A DNA stretch of 64,000 nt from an uncultured Clostridia bacterium (GCA_944372345.1 CALVYT010000019.1:1-64000), one strand, 5' to 3'; shown: positions 48,983 to 58,468, numbered from the stretch's first letter. The notes: generated by a model not told the origin, from the letters alone. Translations and numbers: made by a program.

Positions 48983-49920
48983 TCGACGCGCGCTACATCG
49001 CCGCCGCCCGCCGCACCGCCGCGGGGAGCGCGCTGTGCCGTTTGTTCGCTTCGGGCGAGGGCGGGAGATCGTATCTGCTCTCGTCGCCCGACGCTCTGCT
49101 CTGCGAGTGTATCGCGCTCGCAGCCGCCGCCGCGGAGAACGGCGGAGGGAACGCAGGCAGGCGGATAGAAGAGGGCTTGTGCGACGACGTGCGCGTGTTT
49201 GGCAGGGAGGGCTTCCGCACCGAGGACGCGGACGCGGTCGTTTCGCTTTGCAGGCTCGCTCCCGCGGAGCTGAAACGCCGCGTGTTCGTGCTGCTGCTCG
49301 CAGACAGCAGCGACGCGGCGCAAAACAAACTGCTCAAAACTTTGGAGGACGCGCCGGGGCGCACGGTGTTTTTCGTCGCCGCGCCCGCCTCGTCCCTGCT
49401 GCCGACGGTGGCGAGCCGTCTGGAAACGATAATTCCCGACGCGCCGTCGCCGGGAAAGGAGTTCGAGGGGGAAACGGGCGAGAATATGCCGTATGCGCTT
49501 TACGGCGGCAGCGACAGTCTGACGGAGTTCGACGCGTTGCTAAAAGGCGAGAAAACGGATTCGCTCCGAAGAGCGATAAGGCTCGCGGAGATAATAGGAC
49601 CGAGCGCGCGCATGCTCGAATGCGCGGGACTGCTCGGTCAGACCCGTCGGGATATGCGCGACACGCTGTCGTATTTCGAGCGTATACTCGGCGACGCGAC
49701 GAGGTATCACGGCGGGGTCAGAACGGAAAACTACGGATTATTCAACGTGCGCGCGGTCGCGGAAAAATTTCCGCTCGCGGCGGTGCCCGGGGCGCTGAAA
49801 GCCGCCCGCACGGCAGCCGCAAGGGCGGCTACGGGCAATCTCGCGGCGATCGCCGACACGTTCGTCATAACCGTTTCGGAGGTAATGTATCATGCCAAGA
49901 GTGGTGGGCGTCAGGTTTGA
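48979..49920 (+). CDS. holB: DNA polymerase III delta-prime subunit
   Basis: Delta-prime is part of the clamp loader that opens the sliding clamp. The 313-residue protein has the AAA+-like pieces expected of the subunit: RRVFVLLLADSSDAAQNKLLKTLEDAP, which matches the usual (D)xMTxxAQNALLKTLEEPP stretch, and FFVAAPASSLLPTVASRLETI. The N-terminal P-loop is degenerate, as is normal in delta-prime. The usual zinc cysteines are not evident. It starts at GTG 48979, overlapping the tmk stop, and ends 29 nt inside ricT. Confidence 0.85.
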   Translation: MIDARYIAAARRTAAGSALCRLFASGEGGRSYLLSSPDALLCECIALAAAAAENGGGNAGRRIEEGLCDDVRVFGREGFRTEDADAVVSLCRLAPAELKRRVFVLLLADSSDAAQNKLLKTLEDAPGRTVFFVAAPASSLLPTVASRLETIIPDAPSPGKEFEGETGENMPYALYGGSDSLTEFDALLKGEKTDSLRRAIRLAEIIGPSARMLECAGLLGQTRRDMRDTLSYFERILGDATRYHGGVRTENYGLFNVRAVAEKFPLAAVPGALKAARTAAARAATGNLAAIADTFVITVSEVMYHAKSGGRQV

Positions 49921-50785
49921 AAATACGCCCAAGGTATATTGGTTCGCGTCGGACGGCGCGGATTATAAGGCGGGGCAGAGCGTCATCGTGGAGACGGCGC
50001 GCGGCGTGGAGATAGGCGTCGTCAGGACCCCGACGGAAGAGGTGGATGAGAAAAAGATAGTCGCTCCGCTCAAACCCGTCCTGCGCGCGGCGACGGAACA
50101 CGATCTCGCGCGGTACGCGGAGCACGTCGCCAAAAAGCCGGAAGTGCTGCGCACCGCCGCCGAAAAGATCGCCGCGAGAGGGCTGAAAATGAAACTCGTG
50201 GACGCGCAGTACACGATAGACGGCGCGAAGCTCGTGCTGTATTTCACGAGCGAGGGACGGGTGGATTTCCGCGAACTCGTCAAGGATCTTGCGGGCGCGT
50301 TCAGGACGCGCATCGAACTGCGCCAGATAGGCACGCGCGACGAGTGCCGCATGCTCGGCGGCTTCGGTCCGTGCGGCAGAGTGTGCTGCTGCGCGTCCGG
50401 CTGCGAGTTCGCCAAGGTCAATATCCGTATGGCGAAGAATCAGAATCTGTCGCTAAATCCCGGCAAGATCTCCGGTCTGTGCGGCAGGCTGATGTGCTGC
50501 TTGGGCTACGAGAACGCGTACTACGCCGAGGCGAACAAGCTGCTGCCCAAGGTGGGCAGCCGCGTCAGGGTGGAAAAGGAGAACGGCGTCGCGGCGGACG
50601 GCGTCGCGGCGGGGGTCAATCAGATCAGAATGACGGTGCGCGTGCGCACGGAAAACCGCGACGGCAGCTTCGACGTTTCCGATTATCCCATCGAAAAAGT
50701 GACCAAGCTGGACGCGTCCAGCGCGGCGGACGACGTGCGCGTCAGCAAAGCGGAAGCGGACGAACTGCGGCATATGGAGGACTGA
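49892..50785 (+). CDS. ricT: RicT (YaaT) PSP1-domain protein
   Basis: RicT with RicA and RicF forms an iron-sulfur complex that stimulates RNase Y and affects competence and sporulation in B. subtilis. The 297-residue protein has the PSP1 domain over about 1-145 and the Cys-rich region CRMLGGFGPCGRVCCCASGC plus GKISGLCGRLMCCLGYE, which carry the Fe-S ligands. GGAGG lies before ATG 49892, inside holB. Gene order tmk-holB-ricT is as in Bacillota. ricA and ricF are not in the window. Confidence 0.93.
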   Translation: MPRVVGVRFENTPKVYWFASDGADYKAGQSVIVETARGVEIGVVRTPTEEVDEKKIVAPLKPVLRAATEHDLARYAEHVAKKPEVLRTAAEKIAARGLKMKLVDAQYTIDGAKLVLYFTSEGRVDFRELVKDLAGAFRTRIELRQIGTRDECRMLGGFGPCGRVCCCASGCEFAKVNIRMAKNQNLSLNPGKISGLCGRLMCCLGYENAYYAEANKLLPKVGSRVRVEKENGVAADGVAAGVNQIRMTVRVRTENRDGSFDVSDYPIEKVTKLDASSAADDVRVSKAEADELRHMED

Positions 50786-50942
50786 CGGCGGGTTTACGCC
50801 GCCGAAAGCGAAAGCGGGCGCGTAAAATTTTCCGAAACGAAGAATTTTGCGCCGCCAAAATATGCAAAAACTATTTACTTTTTCCTTTCGCCGTGTTATA
50901 ATAAAACCCGAACAACGAAAAAGAATCGGGAGGATAACGGTC

Positions 50943-51113
50943 ATGGCAAGAGTAATTTCGGACGAGTGCGTATCTTGCGGAACGTGCGAGGGCGAGTGCC
51001 CCGTAAACGCGATCTCCGCCGGTGCGAGCCACTACGAGATAGACGAATCCGCTTGCATCGACTGCGGAGCCTGCGAAGCTGCATGCCCCGTCGGCGCGAT
51101 CAGCGAGAAATAA
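50943..51113 (+). CDS. 2[4Fe-4S] ferredoxin
   Basis: The 56-residue protein has two classical clusters of the CxxCxxCxxxCP type: CVSCGTCEGECP at 9-20 and CIDCGACEAACP at 38-49. It shuttles electrons at low potential in the cytoplasm. GGGAGG precedes ATG 50943. A TATAAT (50897-50902) upstream fits a separate promoter. It is a single gene unit. Confidence 0.95.
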   Translation: MARVISDECVSCGTCEGECPVNAISAGASHYEIDESACIDCGACEAACPVGAISEK

Positions 51114-51160
51114 TCTTTTAAGGAGCTTTTACCCCGCTCCGACGGGCGGGATAACGTACA

Positions 51161-51658
51161 ATGAAGAAAACAAGGATAATTTTGCCCGCGCTGCTGCTTA
51201 TCTGCGCGGTTGCAATGATATGCGTGTGTTTTTCCGGGTGTCTGCGGGTCGACCGCATAATCCCCGGCTCGGACACGGCGGACGACAGCTATATGTCGCT
51301 TGACGAAAAACTGCGCGGCGAAGATTACGGCTATACAGTGACGACGTATACCGTCGATCAGATGACGAACAATGAGATCTCCGGATTGCAGGCGCGAGTG
51401 ACCGCCGAAAAGACGTCGAACGGCGAACGGGAATGGGTCGCCGTGTGGTATTTTACGAACGAAGAATACGCCATTCGTTGGTACGGGATCGACAGCACGG
51501 GATTTCTCAAATACGGGCTCGCCACGATAATAGGACCCGCTGACGCCGAGGAGGCGGAGAGCGGCGAATATTCGGGCAGCGCGGACGTGGTGTATTCCCG
51601 TCAGGGCAGAGCGGTCGTCTGCGGTACGGCGGACGCATACGCCGACGCAATGTCTTAA
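51161..51658 (+). CDS. Putative lipoprotein
   Basis: The 165-residue protein has a basic start, a hydrophobic stretch and the lipobox CFSGC with the lipidated Cys at about 27. The mature part is about 135 residues, acidic and rich in Tyr and Asp, with WVAVWYFTNEEYAIRWYG and VVYSRQGRAVVCGT stretches that suggest a small alpha/beta fold. I do not recognise the family. It lies between ferredoxin and a Sel1-repeat gene, with only a weak ribosome binding site. Confidence 0.65.
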   Translation: MKKTRIILPALLLICAVAMICVCFSGCLRVDRIIPGSDTADDSYMSLDEKLRGEDYGYTVTTYTVDQMTNNEISGLQARVTAEKTSNGEREWVAVWYFTNEEYAIRWYGIDSTGFLKYGLATIIGPADAEEAESGEYSGSADVVYSRQGRAVVCGTADAYADAMS

Positions 51659-51736
51659 CAACAGGAAAGGGAACGGCTGCGGCGCGGACGCTCCCTTTTG
51701 TTTCGGCGCGGCGCTTTCGCCGCAAAGCGAGGCAGA

Positions 51737-52492
51737 ATGAAATTATCATCCGTATTGGGACAGTATATAAATAAATATAAGATGATGAAGCCGAAGGAGC
51801 TGACGGAGCTGGCGGACGGCGGCGACGCAGAAGCGTGCTACGAGCTCGGCAAGCGGCTCTATGCGGGAAAGGGCGTGAAAAAGAGCTACGAACAGGCGCG
51901 CGAACGCTTCGAGGCGGGCGCGGCGAAGGATCACGCGGGCTGCTGCTACGAACTCGGCGAAATGCTCATAGCGGGGCTGGGCGGCGAGTCGGACGACGAA
52001 CGCGCCGCGGGGCTGTTCCGCAAAGCGGCGGACGGCGGCGACGTGCACGCGATGTTCGAGCTGGGCGCGATGTACGCGCAGGGCAGGGGCGTGAAGAAGA
52101 ACTACGTCAAAGCCATGCGCTATCTCCGTCTCGCGAACGTGCTCCCCGAAGCGAACGCTATGCTCGACGACGCGGTGAACTGGTGGCGTCCCGCGGCGGA
52201 AGCGCGCATACCAGAGGGCGAATACTGGTACGGCGTGTGTCTCATCAACGGCTACGGCGTGACGCCCGATTATACGGTCGGGTATAACTGGATATATCAG
52301 GCTGCGCTGTCCGATCATCCCAAAGCGATAGACGCGATGGTGCAGATCTACGAGGGCGGGATAGGCGTTCCCGCAGACAAAGATAAGGCGGCGTATTGGC
52401 GCGACCGCTACGTCAAGGTCGTCGGCGGCAAGGCGAAGGAAACGCAGTCGCTGTTCGACACCGTCGGAGAAACGGAAAAAGAAGGCGAATGA
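51737..52492 (+). CDS. Sel1-repeat protein
   Basis: The 251-residue protein contains several Sel1-type (TPR-like) repeats of about 36 residues: AEACYELGKRLYAGKGVKKS, AGCCYELGEMLIAGLG, VHAMFELGAMYAQGRGVKKN, PEGEYWYGVCLINGYGVTPD and PKAIDAMVQIYEGGIGVPAD. Such repeats build a solenoid that binds other proteins. There is no signal peptide, so it acts in the cytoplasm; partners are unknown. ATG 51737 follows GAGG. It is 30 nt before the DUF308-like gene and may be co-transcribed with it. Confidence 0.85.
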   Translation: MKLSSVLGQYINKYKMMKPKELTELADGGDAEACYELGKRLYAGKGVKKSYEQARERFEAGAAKDHAGCCYELGEMLIAGLGGESDDERAAGLFRKAADGGDVHAMFELGAMYAQGRGVKKNYVKAMRYLRLANVLPEANAMLDDAVNWWRPAAEARIPEGEYWYGVCLINGYGVTPDYTVGYNWIYQAALSDHPKAIDAMVQIYEGGIGVPADKDKAAYWRDRYVKVVGGKAKETQSLFDTVGETEKEGE

Positions 52493-52521
52493 TCCGCCTT
52501 AATAATACTGGAGGTGACACT

Positions 52522-53085
52522 ATGGCTTCCGGAAGTCATAACAACAAACGCCGCTATTCGACGGCGCGCGCGTCCGCGAGTTCGCGGAAATTCTATTTCA
52601 ACATCACGATCAACGCGTTCATCGGCTGTATGCTCGCGGCGATCGGCACCTGTCTGCTGTTCCAGAGCGGCAACGACGTTACGCCCGTTGCGATCACGAT
52701 AGTCGGCGTGTTCTGCGTGTGCCTCGGCGCGGTGGCGATAGTGCGGTATCTGCGCAAGGCGGAAGGCACGGACACGTCCACGCTCGTCATAGGTATTTTG
52801 CAGGCGGTGCTCGGCGTGATCCTCATTATAATGGCGAACACGATCACGGACTGGGTGTATCTGGCGATCGGTATCGCGCTCATAGCTTACGGCGTTTACA
52901 CCGTCGTCAAAGGCGCGATGCACAACAAGACGCTGTTTATCATTCTCGGCATCGTGCTCATCGTGGTCGGCATACTGATACTGCTCTATACGTTCAACGC
53001 CGACTGGCAGTGGCTTAAAGACTGGGGATATATCTTCATCGGCATAGCAGCCTATTGCGGCGCGGTGGTATTCCTGTTCTTCTGA
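52522..53085 (+). CDS. DUF308/HdeD-like membrane protein
   Basis: The 187-residue protein has a basic, Ser-rich N-terminus of about 30 residues and then six hydrophobic helices in three similar pairs (AIGTCLLF/ITIVGVFCVCLGAVAI, IGILQAVLGVILIIMA/YLAIGIALIAYGVYTV, LFIILGIVLIVVGILIL/YIFIGIAAYCG). This repeat of short helices is typical of DUF308/HdeD proteins, whose role is poorly known (acid stress in E. coli). GGAGG precedes ATG 52522. The terminator at 53094 ends the unit. Confidence 0.78.
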   Translation: MASGSHNNKRRYSTARASASSRKFYFNITINAFIGCMLAAIGTCLLFQSGNDVTPVAITIVGVFCVCLGAVAIVRYLRKAEGTDTSTLVIGILQAVLGVILIIMANTITDWVYLAIGIALIAYGVYTVVKGAMHNKTLFIILGIVLIVVGILILLYTFNADWQWLKDWGYIFIGIAAYCGAVVFLFF

Positions 53086-53093
53086 CGAAACGC

Positions 53094-53119
53094 AAACGTC
53101 CGCTCCCGCGGACGTTTTT
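53094..53119 (+). terminator. Terminator after the DUF308-like gene
   Basis: AAACGTCCGC (53094-53103), TCCC loop, GCGGACGTTT (53108-53117), then TT. Confidence 0.85.
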
Positions 53120-53182
53120 CGTTTGCGGCGCGACGGCGACGTTCCGTTCGCGCTGCCGACGCGTATTCAATGGAGGTGTCCG

Positions 53183-53491
53183 ATGACCGCGGCAGAATTG
53201 TTCGCTCTCGTAAAACTCGTGCCTGCAGGGCGGGTGACGACGTACGGCGCGCTCGCCCGCGCCCTCGGCTGCCCGCGCGGCGCGCGGCAGGTGGGACGGC
53301 TGCTGCATACGAACCGAACGCCGATAGTCGTACCTTGCCATCGCGTGGTATTCCGCGACGGCAGTCTGTCGTCCGCTTTCGCTCACGGCGGCGAAAACAT
53401 ACAGCGCGACTGGCTGAAAAAGGAGGGCGTGCCCTTTAACGGCGACCGCGTCGACATTTCCGCCTGCTTTTTCGGGGACTTCCCCTCATAG
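53183..53491 (+). CDS. MGMT-fold DNA-binding protein with intact Cys
   Basis: The 102-residue protein is the C-terminal, DNA-binding domain of O6-alkylguanine-DNA alkyltransferases without the N-terminal domain. It has VPAGRVTTYGALARALGCP with the helix-turn-helix, RQVGRLLHTN, and PCHRVV with Cys52. Alkyltransferase-like proteins of this size (ATL type, for example YbaZ) usually have Trp or Ala in place of the Cys; here the Cys is kept, so suicide repair is possible, though the short length is like ATL proteins. GGAGG precedes ATG 53183. It is a single gene between two terminators. Confidence 0.85.
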   Translation: MTAAELFALVKLVPAGRVTTYGALARALGCPRGARQVGRLLHTNRTPIVVPCHRVVFRDGSLSSAFAHGGENIQRDWLKKEGVPFNGDRVDISACFFGDFPS

Positions 53492-53555
53492 CGACCCGCT
53501 CCCTGCGGATCGCGCGGCGTAATGCCGTTGCAACGAACGATAATATGACCGGGAA

Positions 53556-53593
53556 GCCTGCCGCGGCGCGTGCGCGCCGCGGCAGGCTTTTTT
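53556..53593 (+). terminator. Strong terminator after the MGMT-like gene
   Basis: GCCTGCCGCGGCGC (53556-53569), GTGC loop, GCGCCGCGGCAGGC (53574-53587), then TTTTTT. From here to the Pho boxes at 53783 I see no gene. Confidence 0.92.
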
Positions 53594-53782
53594 GCTTTGC
53601 GGCGGCAGGTGCTTTTGTTTTGCAGCGTTCCTTACCGCAGACGATCGTTTTATGGTTTTGCCGTAGCGCGAGGTTTTTCTCCGAGGGCGGGTCACGGCAA
53701 TCGTTTTATGCCGGCAGGGCGTTCATTGCGGCGGGCGCGCGGACGGCGGAAAACGCTTCCGGGGGCGGCGAAAACGAAAGAT

Positions 53783-53846
53783 TTTACACGGATTTTACAC
53801 GTTTGTTACAATTATAAATAAATTTGTTACAAGTATGCCGTAAAAT
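53783..53846 (+). promoter_or_regulatory. PhoP-box-like promoter of pstS
   Basis: TTTACA at 53783 and 53794, GTTACA at 53805 and 53826, that is at steps of 11, 11 and 21 nt on the same helix face; TAAAAT (53841-53846) serves as -10. There is no -35 consensus. Confidence 0.8.
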
Positions 53847-53878
53847 ATAAGTACTAAAATCAAGGAGAAAGAAAAGAA

Positions 53879-54721
53879 ATGAAAGCAAAGAAAAGAATCG
53901 CATTTTTTGTTGCGGCGCTTGCAATGACGGCTGCGATAGCCGTTTCGTCCGTGGCATTCACGGGCTGCGGAGAACCGACGATAGTGCTTAACGGTTCGAC
54001 GTCTATGGAAAAAGTCATTACGGCGCTTGCCGAAGCGTACATGGAAGATCACGATGTTCGTATAACCTATGCCGCAACGGGCAGCGGCGCGGGCGTTACC
54101 GCGGCGCAGAACGGCACGGCTGACATCGGTCTCGCTTCCCGCGACCTGACCGAAGAAGAAGAGGCTACCGGACTCGTGGGCGAAGCTATCGCGGTCGACG
54201 CGGTCGCGATCATAGTCGCGGAAGAAAACACCACTACGACGAACGTCACCGCCGCGCAGCTTAAAGATATCTATTTCAACGGCAATGAAAACGCTATCGA
54301 AGGTATCGAGTCTGCGGCAGGCAGAGAAGCCGGTTCCGGTACGCGCGAGTGCTTCGATGATAAAGTAGGCATAGACAAAGAGGATAAATACAATGCCGAA
54401 ACCGTTTCCGAGTTCGGTTCCAACGGCGAGGTAGCCACTTCGGTCGATACCGACGTCAAGCACACGAAGATAGGTTATGTTTCGCTCAGCAGCGTTATCG
54501 AGGGAACCAAGGCGATCCAGTTCGAGGGCGTACTTCCTTCTACCGAGACCATTGCGGACAATACTTATAAGCTGTGGCGTAATTTCACGCTCGTTATGAA
54601 CGGCGGCGTGGAGAAGCTCAGCGAAGCCGCGAAAGGTTTCTATGATTTCATCTCGACCGACGAAGGTCAGAAGATCATCGAGGAAGCCGGCGCGATCCCT
54701 ATGAGCGAGTTCGAGAAATAA
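53879..54721 (+). CDS. pstS: Phosphate ABC transporter substrate-binding lipoprotein
   Basis: PstS captures phosphate outside the membrane and passes it to the permease. The 280-residue protein has a signal peptide with lipobox FTGCGE (Cys near 30), then NGSTSMEKVITALAEAY, ATGSGAGVTAAQNGTADIGLASRDL and REAGSGTRECF, the phosphate-binding loops of PstS. GSTSM, SGAG and GSGTR supply backbone and side-chain contacts. AAGGAG precedes ATG 53879. It has its own Pho promoter and is 300 nt before the permease gene, which has a second Pho promoter. The gap contains a CCGCC/GGCGG hairpin near 54755 that may reduce read-through. Confidence 0.95.
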   Translation: MKAKKRIAFFVAALAMTAAIAVSSVAFTGCGEPTIVLNGSTSMEKVITALAEAYMEDHDVRITYAATGSGAGVTAAQNGTADIGLASRDLTEEEEATGLVGEAIAVDAVAIIVAEENTTTTNVTAAQLKDIYFNGNENAIEGIESAAGREAGSGTRECFDDKVGIDKEDKYNAETVSEFGSNGEVATSVDTDVKHTKIGYVSLSSVIEGTKAIQFEGVLPSTETIADNTYKLWRNFTLVMNGGVEKLSEAAKGFYDFISTDEGQKIIEEAGAIPMSEFEK

Positions 54722-54871
54722 GAATATCGAACAGCAATAGCGTGACGTTATCCGCCGAAAGGCGGTAACAAAAACGAATATGATACGAAGATCTCCGCCG
54801 AAATAAGTCGGGGGTCTTTGTTTTGTGACGCCGCTCTTCCGCCGCAAATCAGGCGAAAGAGCGGCGGATAT

Positions 54872-54944
54872 TTTACGGATTTTACACGGATTTTACAATT
54901 TGTTTACAATTATGTACGAGTTATTTACAAGTGTGCGTTACAAT
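54872..54944 (+). promoter_or_regulatory. PhoP-box-like promoter of the permease operon
   Basis: TTTACA-like hexamers start at 54872, 54881, 54892, 54903, 54924 and GTTACA at 54937; the central ones step by 11, 11 and 21 nt. TACAAT (54939-54944) is a possible -10 box. Confidence 0.75.
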
Positions 54945-54974
54945 ATCCGTAGTAAAACAAACGGGAGAGAACTC

Positions 54975-55028
54975 ATGAAAGGAAGTATGAGTAAAGCCGT
55001 CGGCGCTCTCGGCGGAGGTGCAAAGTGA
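54975..55028 (+). CDS. 17-residue leader peptide coupled to pstCA
   Basis: GGGAGAG lies 6 nt before ATG 54975. The frame [17 protein letters not shown] ends at TGA 55026-55028, overlapping the GTG start of the permease gene (55025) by four bases. The permease has its own GGAGG inside this small frame. Such an arrangement suggests translational coupling; the peptide itself has no motif. Confidence 0.5.
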   Translation: MKGSMSKAVGALGGGAK

Positions 55029-56998
55029 ACGAAGCGGAAAACGCGACAGTTGCCCTCGACGGCGGACGGCAGGAGAGCGAAACCGCGCCGCCGAAGCGCG
55101 CGGAAAAAGGAAAAAGGAGAAATAAGCCGCTTATCGAAAAATGGATATTTTTCGCGTGCGCGCTGCTGTCGCTTGTCGCAGTCGCCGCAATAGTGATATT
55201 CATTTTGGTCGAATCTGTTCCGGCATTTGCCAAAATAGGAATATTCAATTTCCTGTTCGGCACATATTGGCTGCCCAGCGGGTACAGCGCGGCGGCGGAC
55301 AATGCGAGTGAAATGTTCGGCATTTTGCCGATGATAGTCACATCGCTTTGCGTGACTTTGTTCTCGCTGCTGCTCGGCGGCATACTCGGGGTGTTCTGCG
55401 CGATATTCCTCGTTTACTGGTGCCCGCAGAAGTTCAAAAAAGTCGTGGAACAGCTCTTAAACGTCTTTGCCGGCGTCCCTTCGGTCATATACGGTTTCTT
55501 CGGACTTGTGTTGATAGTTCCTATGCTTGCGCGTATGACCGGCACTACGGGAATGGGCGTTATGGCGAGCACGCTCGTACTTATGCTGATGATACTGCCC
55601 ACGATAGCGAGTATGAGCAAAAACGCGCTGGAAAGCGTGCCCGAAAGCTACTACGAGGGCGCGATCGCGCTCGGTATGACGAAGGAACAGGCGATATTCA
55701 CCGTAATGATCCCGGCCGCGAAATCGGGCATAATCAGCGGACTCATAATGGGTATGGGCAGATCGATAGGCGAAGCCATGGCGGTAAGGCTCGTTTGCGG
55801 CGGTTCCGCGGCATTCCCCGTCGGACTGTTTTCCAACGTCCGCACGATGACGTCTTCTATCGCAATGGAAATGGGATATGCGTCCGGATTGCAGCGCAAC
55901 GCACTGATAGCGACGGGTTTCATATTGCTGCTGTTTGCGCTCGGACTTAACTTTGCGATCGCCGCCGTCAAAAAAGACCGTAAAGACAAACCGTCGAAAG
56001 CCGGGGCGGGCGCCAAAGGGAAGAAAGGCGCAGCCGTTGCGATGACCGCGGATCCGGCGTTTGAAACGGTATACGTCGGACGGCGTCCGCTTGCGAATGT
56101 TTTCGCAATGGAGACGCCGCGCCCCGTCTATAAAAAGAAAGGCGTCATATGCGCGATATTGAAATACTTTTCCTTTGCGGTAACTGTTTTTACGGGCGCG
56201 TGCTTGCTGCTTCTGGTGGGCTTTATACTCGTAAACGGTCTGCCCAATCTCGGAGCGGTGTTCGGCAGCGACGGGCTTGCCGATTTCGGCAACTCGCTGT
56301 TCGGTACGGTTGCGCTTATCCTGCTGACTCTTGTGATCGCGCTTCCGCTCGGGATATGCGCCGCGATATATCTGCACGAATATGCGAAGCCCGGCAGCAG
56401 GATAGTCAAAGCGATAAGGCTGTTCAACGATACGCTCGGCAGCGTTCCGAGCATTGTGTTCGGTCTGTTCGGCAATATAGTGTTCGTCGTGGCTTTCGGA
56501 ATGAATCAATGTATTCTTGCCGGCGCGCTGACTATGGTGCTCGTCATACTGCCGACCATAATACGTTCCGTCGAGGAAAGCCTGATAGCCGTGCCCGATT
56601 CGCTGCGCGAAGCGAGCCTTGCGCTCGGGGCGACGAAATTGCAGACTATATGGAAGGTTGTGCTGCCGCAGGCGCTTGCGGGGATACTGACCGCGACGGT
56701 ACTTTCGATAGGGCGTATCGTGGGAGAATCCGCCGCGCTGTTATATACGATGGGCTCCTCGCGCGCGTTCCTGCCTCAGGGACTTGTGGGCAGGGGCAAT
56801 GCGTCGTGCACACTGACCGTATATATGTATGTGCTGGCGAGCGAGGGAACTCATATGGATACGGCATACGGTCTGGCTGCGATACTTCTCTTCATCGTTG
56901 CCGTCATATACGTCGGGCTTGCGCTCATAGAATACTTCAATAAAAGAGAAAAAGGAGCTAAAAAATGCAAAGAAAAGATAAAACCGGCGGCGGTATAG
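55025..56998 (+). CDS. Fused phosphate ABC transporter permease PstC-PstA
   Basis: The 657-residue protein is two permeases in one chain. Residues 1-315 match PstC: six helices with the EAA loop [21 protein letters not shown] near 190-215 and [18 protein letters not shown]. Residues about 315-375 form a charged linker with GAKGKKGA. Residues 376-657 match PstA, again six helices, with the EAA loop [20 protein letters not shown] near 520-540 and [15 protein letters not shown]. The homodimer-like pair would sit on a PstB dimer. GTG 55025 is preceded by GGAGG. In most bacteria pstC and pstA are separate genes, so this is a gene fusion. Confidence 0.93.
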   Translation: MNEAENATVALDGGRQESETAPPKRAEKGKRRNKPLIEKWIFFACALLSLVAVAAIVIFILVESVPAFAKIGIFNFLFGTYWLPSGYSAAADNASEMFGILPMIVTSLCVTLFSLLLGGILGVFCAIFLVYWCPQKFKKVVEQLLNVFAGVPSVIYGFFGLVLIVPMLARMTGTTGMGVMASTLVLMLMILPTIASMSKNALESVPESYYEGAIALGMTKEQAIFTVMIPAAKSGIISGLIMGMGRSIGEAMAVRLVCGGSAAFPVGLFSNVRTMTSSIAMEMGYASGLQRNALIATGFILLLFALGLNFAIAAVKKDRKDKPSKAGAGAKGKKGAAVAMTADPAFETVYVGRRPLANVFAMETPRPVYKKKGVICAILKYFSFAVTVFTGACLLLLVGFILVNGLPNLGAVFGSDGLADFGNSLFGTVALILLTLVIALPLGICAAIYLHEYAKPGSRIVKAIRLFNDTLGSVPSIVFGLFGNIVFVVAFGMNQCILAGALTMVLVILPTIIRSVEESLIAVPDSLREASLALGATKLQTIWKVVLPQALAGILTATVLSIGRIVGESAALLYTMGSSRAFLPQGLVGRGNASCTLTVYMYVLASEGTHMDTAYGLAAILLFIVAVIYVGLALIEYFNKREKGAKKCKEKIKPAAV

Positions 56999-57810
56999 CG
57001 AACGCTCCCGGGGCGGATAAGGCGGCGGCGAGAAGCGCGATGTTCGATTTCGACCGCGACATAGTGATAAATATAGAGCATATGGATCTGTATTATACGG
57101 CGTTCCACGCGATAAAAGACGTATCGATGCAGATCCGCAGGAACGAAGTGACGGCGTTCATAGGTCCGTCCGGCTGCGGTAAGTCCACGCTGATAAAGAG
57201 CCTCAACCGTATGAACGATCTGATCCCCGGCTGCAAGATCACCGGAAAGATCGAGATCGGCGGACAGGACATTTACGCGCCCGGCGTCGACCTGCCCATA
57301 CTGCGCAAGAACGTCGGGATGGTGTTCCAGAAGCCCAATCCGTTCCCTAAAAGCGTCTACGACAACGTAGCTTACGCGCCGCGTATGTTCGGTATCCGCG
57401 ACAGAGCGACTCTCGACTATATAGTGGAAACGAGTCTGCGCCGCGCCGCTATGTGGGACGAACTAAAAGACCGTCTGAACAAGTCCGCGCTCGGGCTCAG
57501 CGGCGGTCAGCAGCAGCGTCTTTGCATAGCGCGTTCGCTCGCGGCGGATCCGTCCGTGCTTCTGATGGACGAGCCGACGAGCGCGCTCGACCCCATTTCC
57601 ACGGGTAAGATAGAGGAGCTTTGCGACGAGCTCAAAAAGACGGTTACCGTCGTCATAGTCACGCACAATATGCAGCAGGCGGCGCGTATTTCGGATAAGA
57701 CGGCATTCTTCCTGCTCGGCGAAGTCATCGAATTCGACGAAACGGCGAAGATGTTCTCCAATCCCACGCACCCCGAAACGGAAAGATATATCTCAGGGAG
57801 GTTCGGATGA
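56965..57810 (+). CDS. pstB: Phosphate ABC transporter ATP-binding protein
   Basis: PstB powers phosphate import. The 281-residue protein has Walker A GPSGCGKS at 67-74, Q-loop [12 protein letters not shown], signature LSGGQQQR, Walker [14 protein letters not shown] and the switch His in VTHNMQQA. About 30 extra N-terminal residues precede the usual start. ATG 56965 follows AAGGAG and lies 34 nt inside the permease gene. Its stop overlaps the phoU start (ATGA). Confidence 0.96.
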   Translation: MQRKDKTGGGIANAPGADKAAARSAMFDFDRDIVINIEHMDLYYTAFHAIKDVSMQIRRNEVTAFIGPSGCGKSTLIKSLNRMNDLIPGCKITGKIEIGGQDIYAPGVDLPILRKNVGMVFQKPNPFPKSVYDNVAYAPRMFGIRDRATLDYIVETSLRRAAMWDELKDRLNKSALGLSGGQQQRLCIARSLAADPSVLLMDEPTSALDPISTGKIEELCDELKKTVTVVIVTHNMQQAARISDKTAFFLLGEVIEFDETAKMFSNPTHPETERYISGRFG

Positions 57811-58457
57811 GATCTCATTATTTGCAGCAGCTCAGCGAGCTGGAAGATCTTATAGGAAAAATGGGCGGACTCATCGTCGGCGGTTTCGACGAGGTGGTGC
57901 ACTCGCTGACGCAGCCCGACGCGAATATCCTCAAAGTCAAGGACGCGATGAGCACCGAGCAGCGCACGGACAAAAAACTGGAAGAGATAGAACGGCTTTG
58001 CAGCTTGCTTCTTCTCACTCAGCAGCCCGTGGCGTCGGATATGCGCTTTATCGTCAGCGTTATGAACGTCGTCGTCGATATGGAGCGCATAGGCGACCAG
58101 ATACGTGACATAGCGGAAACGGCTGCCAAGTGCACGGAACTGCCGGGCGCGGACGAGATCGTCGAGATGTGCGACTGCTGCTCCGTTATGATCAAGGGCG
58201 CGCTCGACGCGTATATAGGGCGCGACGTCGAAGGCGCAAGGCGCGTCGAAGCCAAGGATGACAAGGTGGACGCGGCGTTCGACAGTCTGAAAATCAAACT
58301 CAGCGAACGCATAAAAACCGAAGAGGATACGGACAATATCTTGAATTATCTTATGATAGGCAAATACCTCGAACGTATAGGCGACCACGCGACGAACATA
58401 GCGGAGTGGACGAATTACGTTGTAAGAGGAATGAAAGACGAAAGCAGCGATAAATGA
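57807..58457 (+). CDS. phoU: Phosphate signalling protein PhoU
   Basis: PhoU links the Pst transporter to the phosphate-sensing histidine kinase. The 216-residue all-helical protein has the two PhoU repeats, with [27 protein letters not shown] near 78-104 and [25 protein letters not shown] near 176-200, whose DMERIGD and LERIGDHA motifs bind metal. GGGAGG precedes ATG 57807. It ends the pst operon; a terminator follows. Confidence 0.95.
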   Translation: MRSHYLQQLSELEDLIGKMGGLIVGGFDEVVHSLTQPDANILKVKDAMSTEQRTDKKLEEIERLCSLLLLTQQPVASDMRFIVSVMNVVVDMERIGDQIRDIAETAAKCTELPGADEIVEMCDCCSVMIKGALDAYIGRDVEGARRVEAKDDKVDAAFDSLKIKLSERIKTEEDTDNILNYLMIGKYLERIGDHATNIAEWTNYVVRGMKDESSDK

Positions 58458-58468
58458 CCGCGGACGGG

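Noticed and set aside
48979..49920. holB as a broken gene because the P-loop is missing
   Set aside because: Delta-prime subunits normally have a degenerate P-loop, and the rest of the protein is intact.
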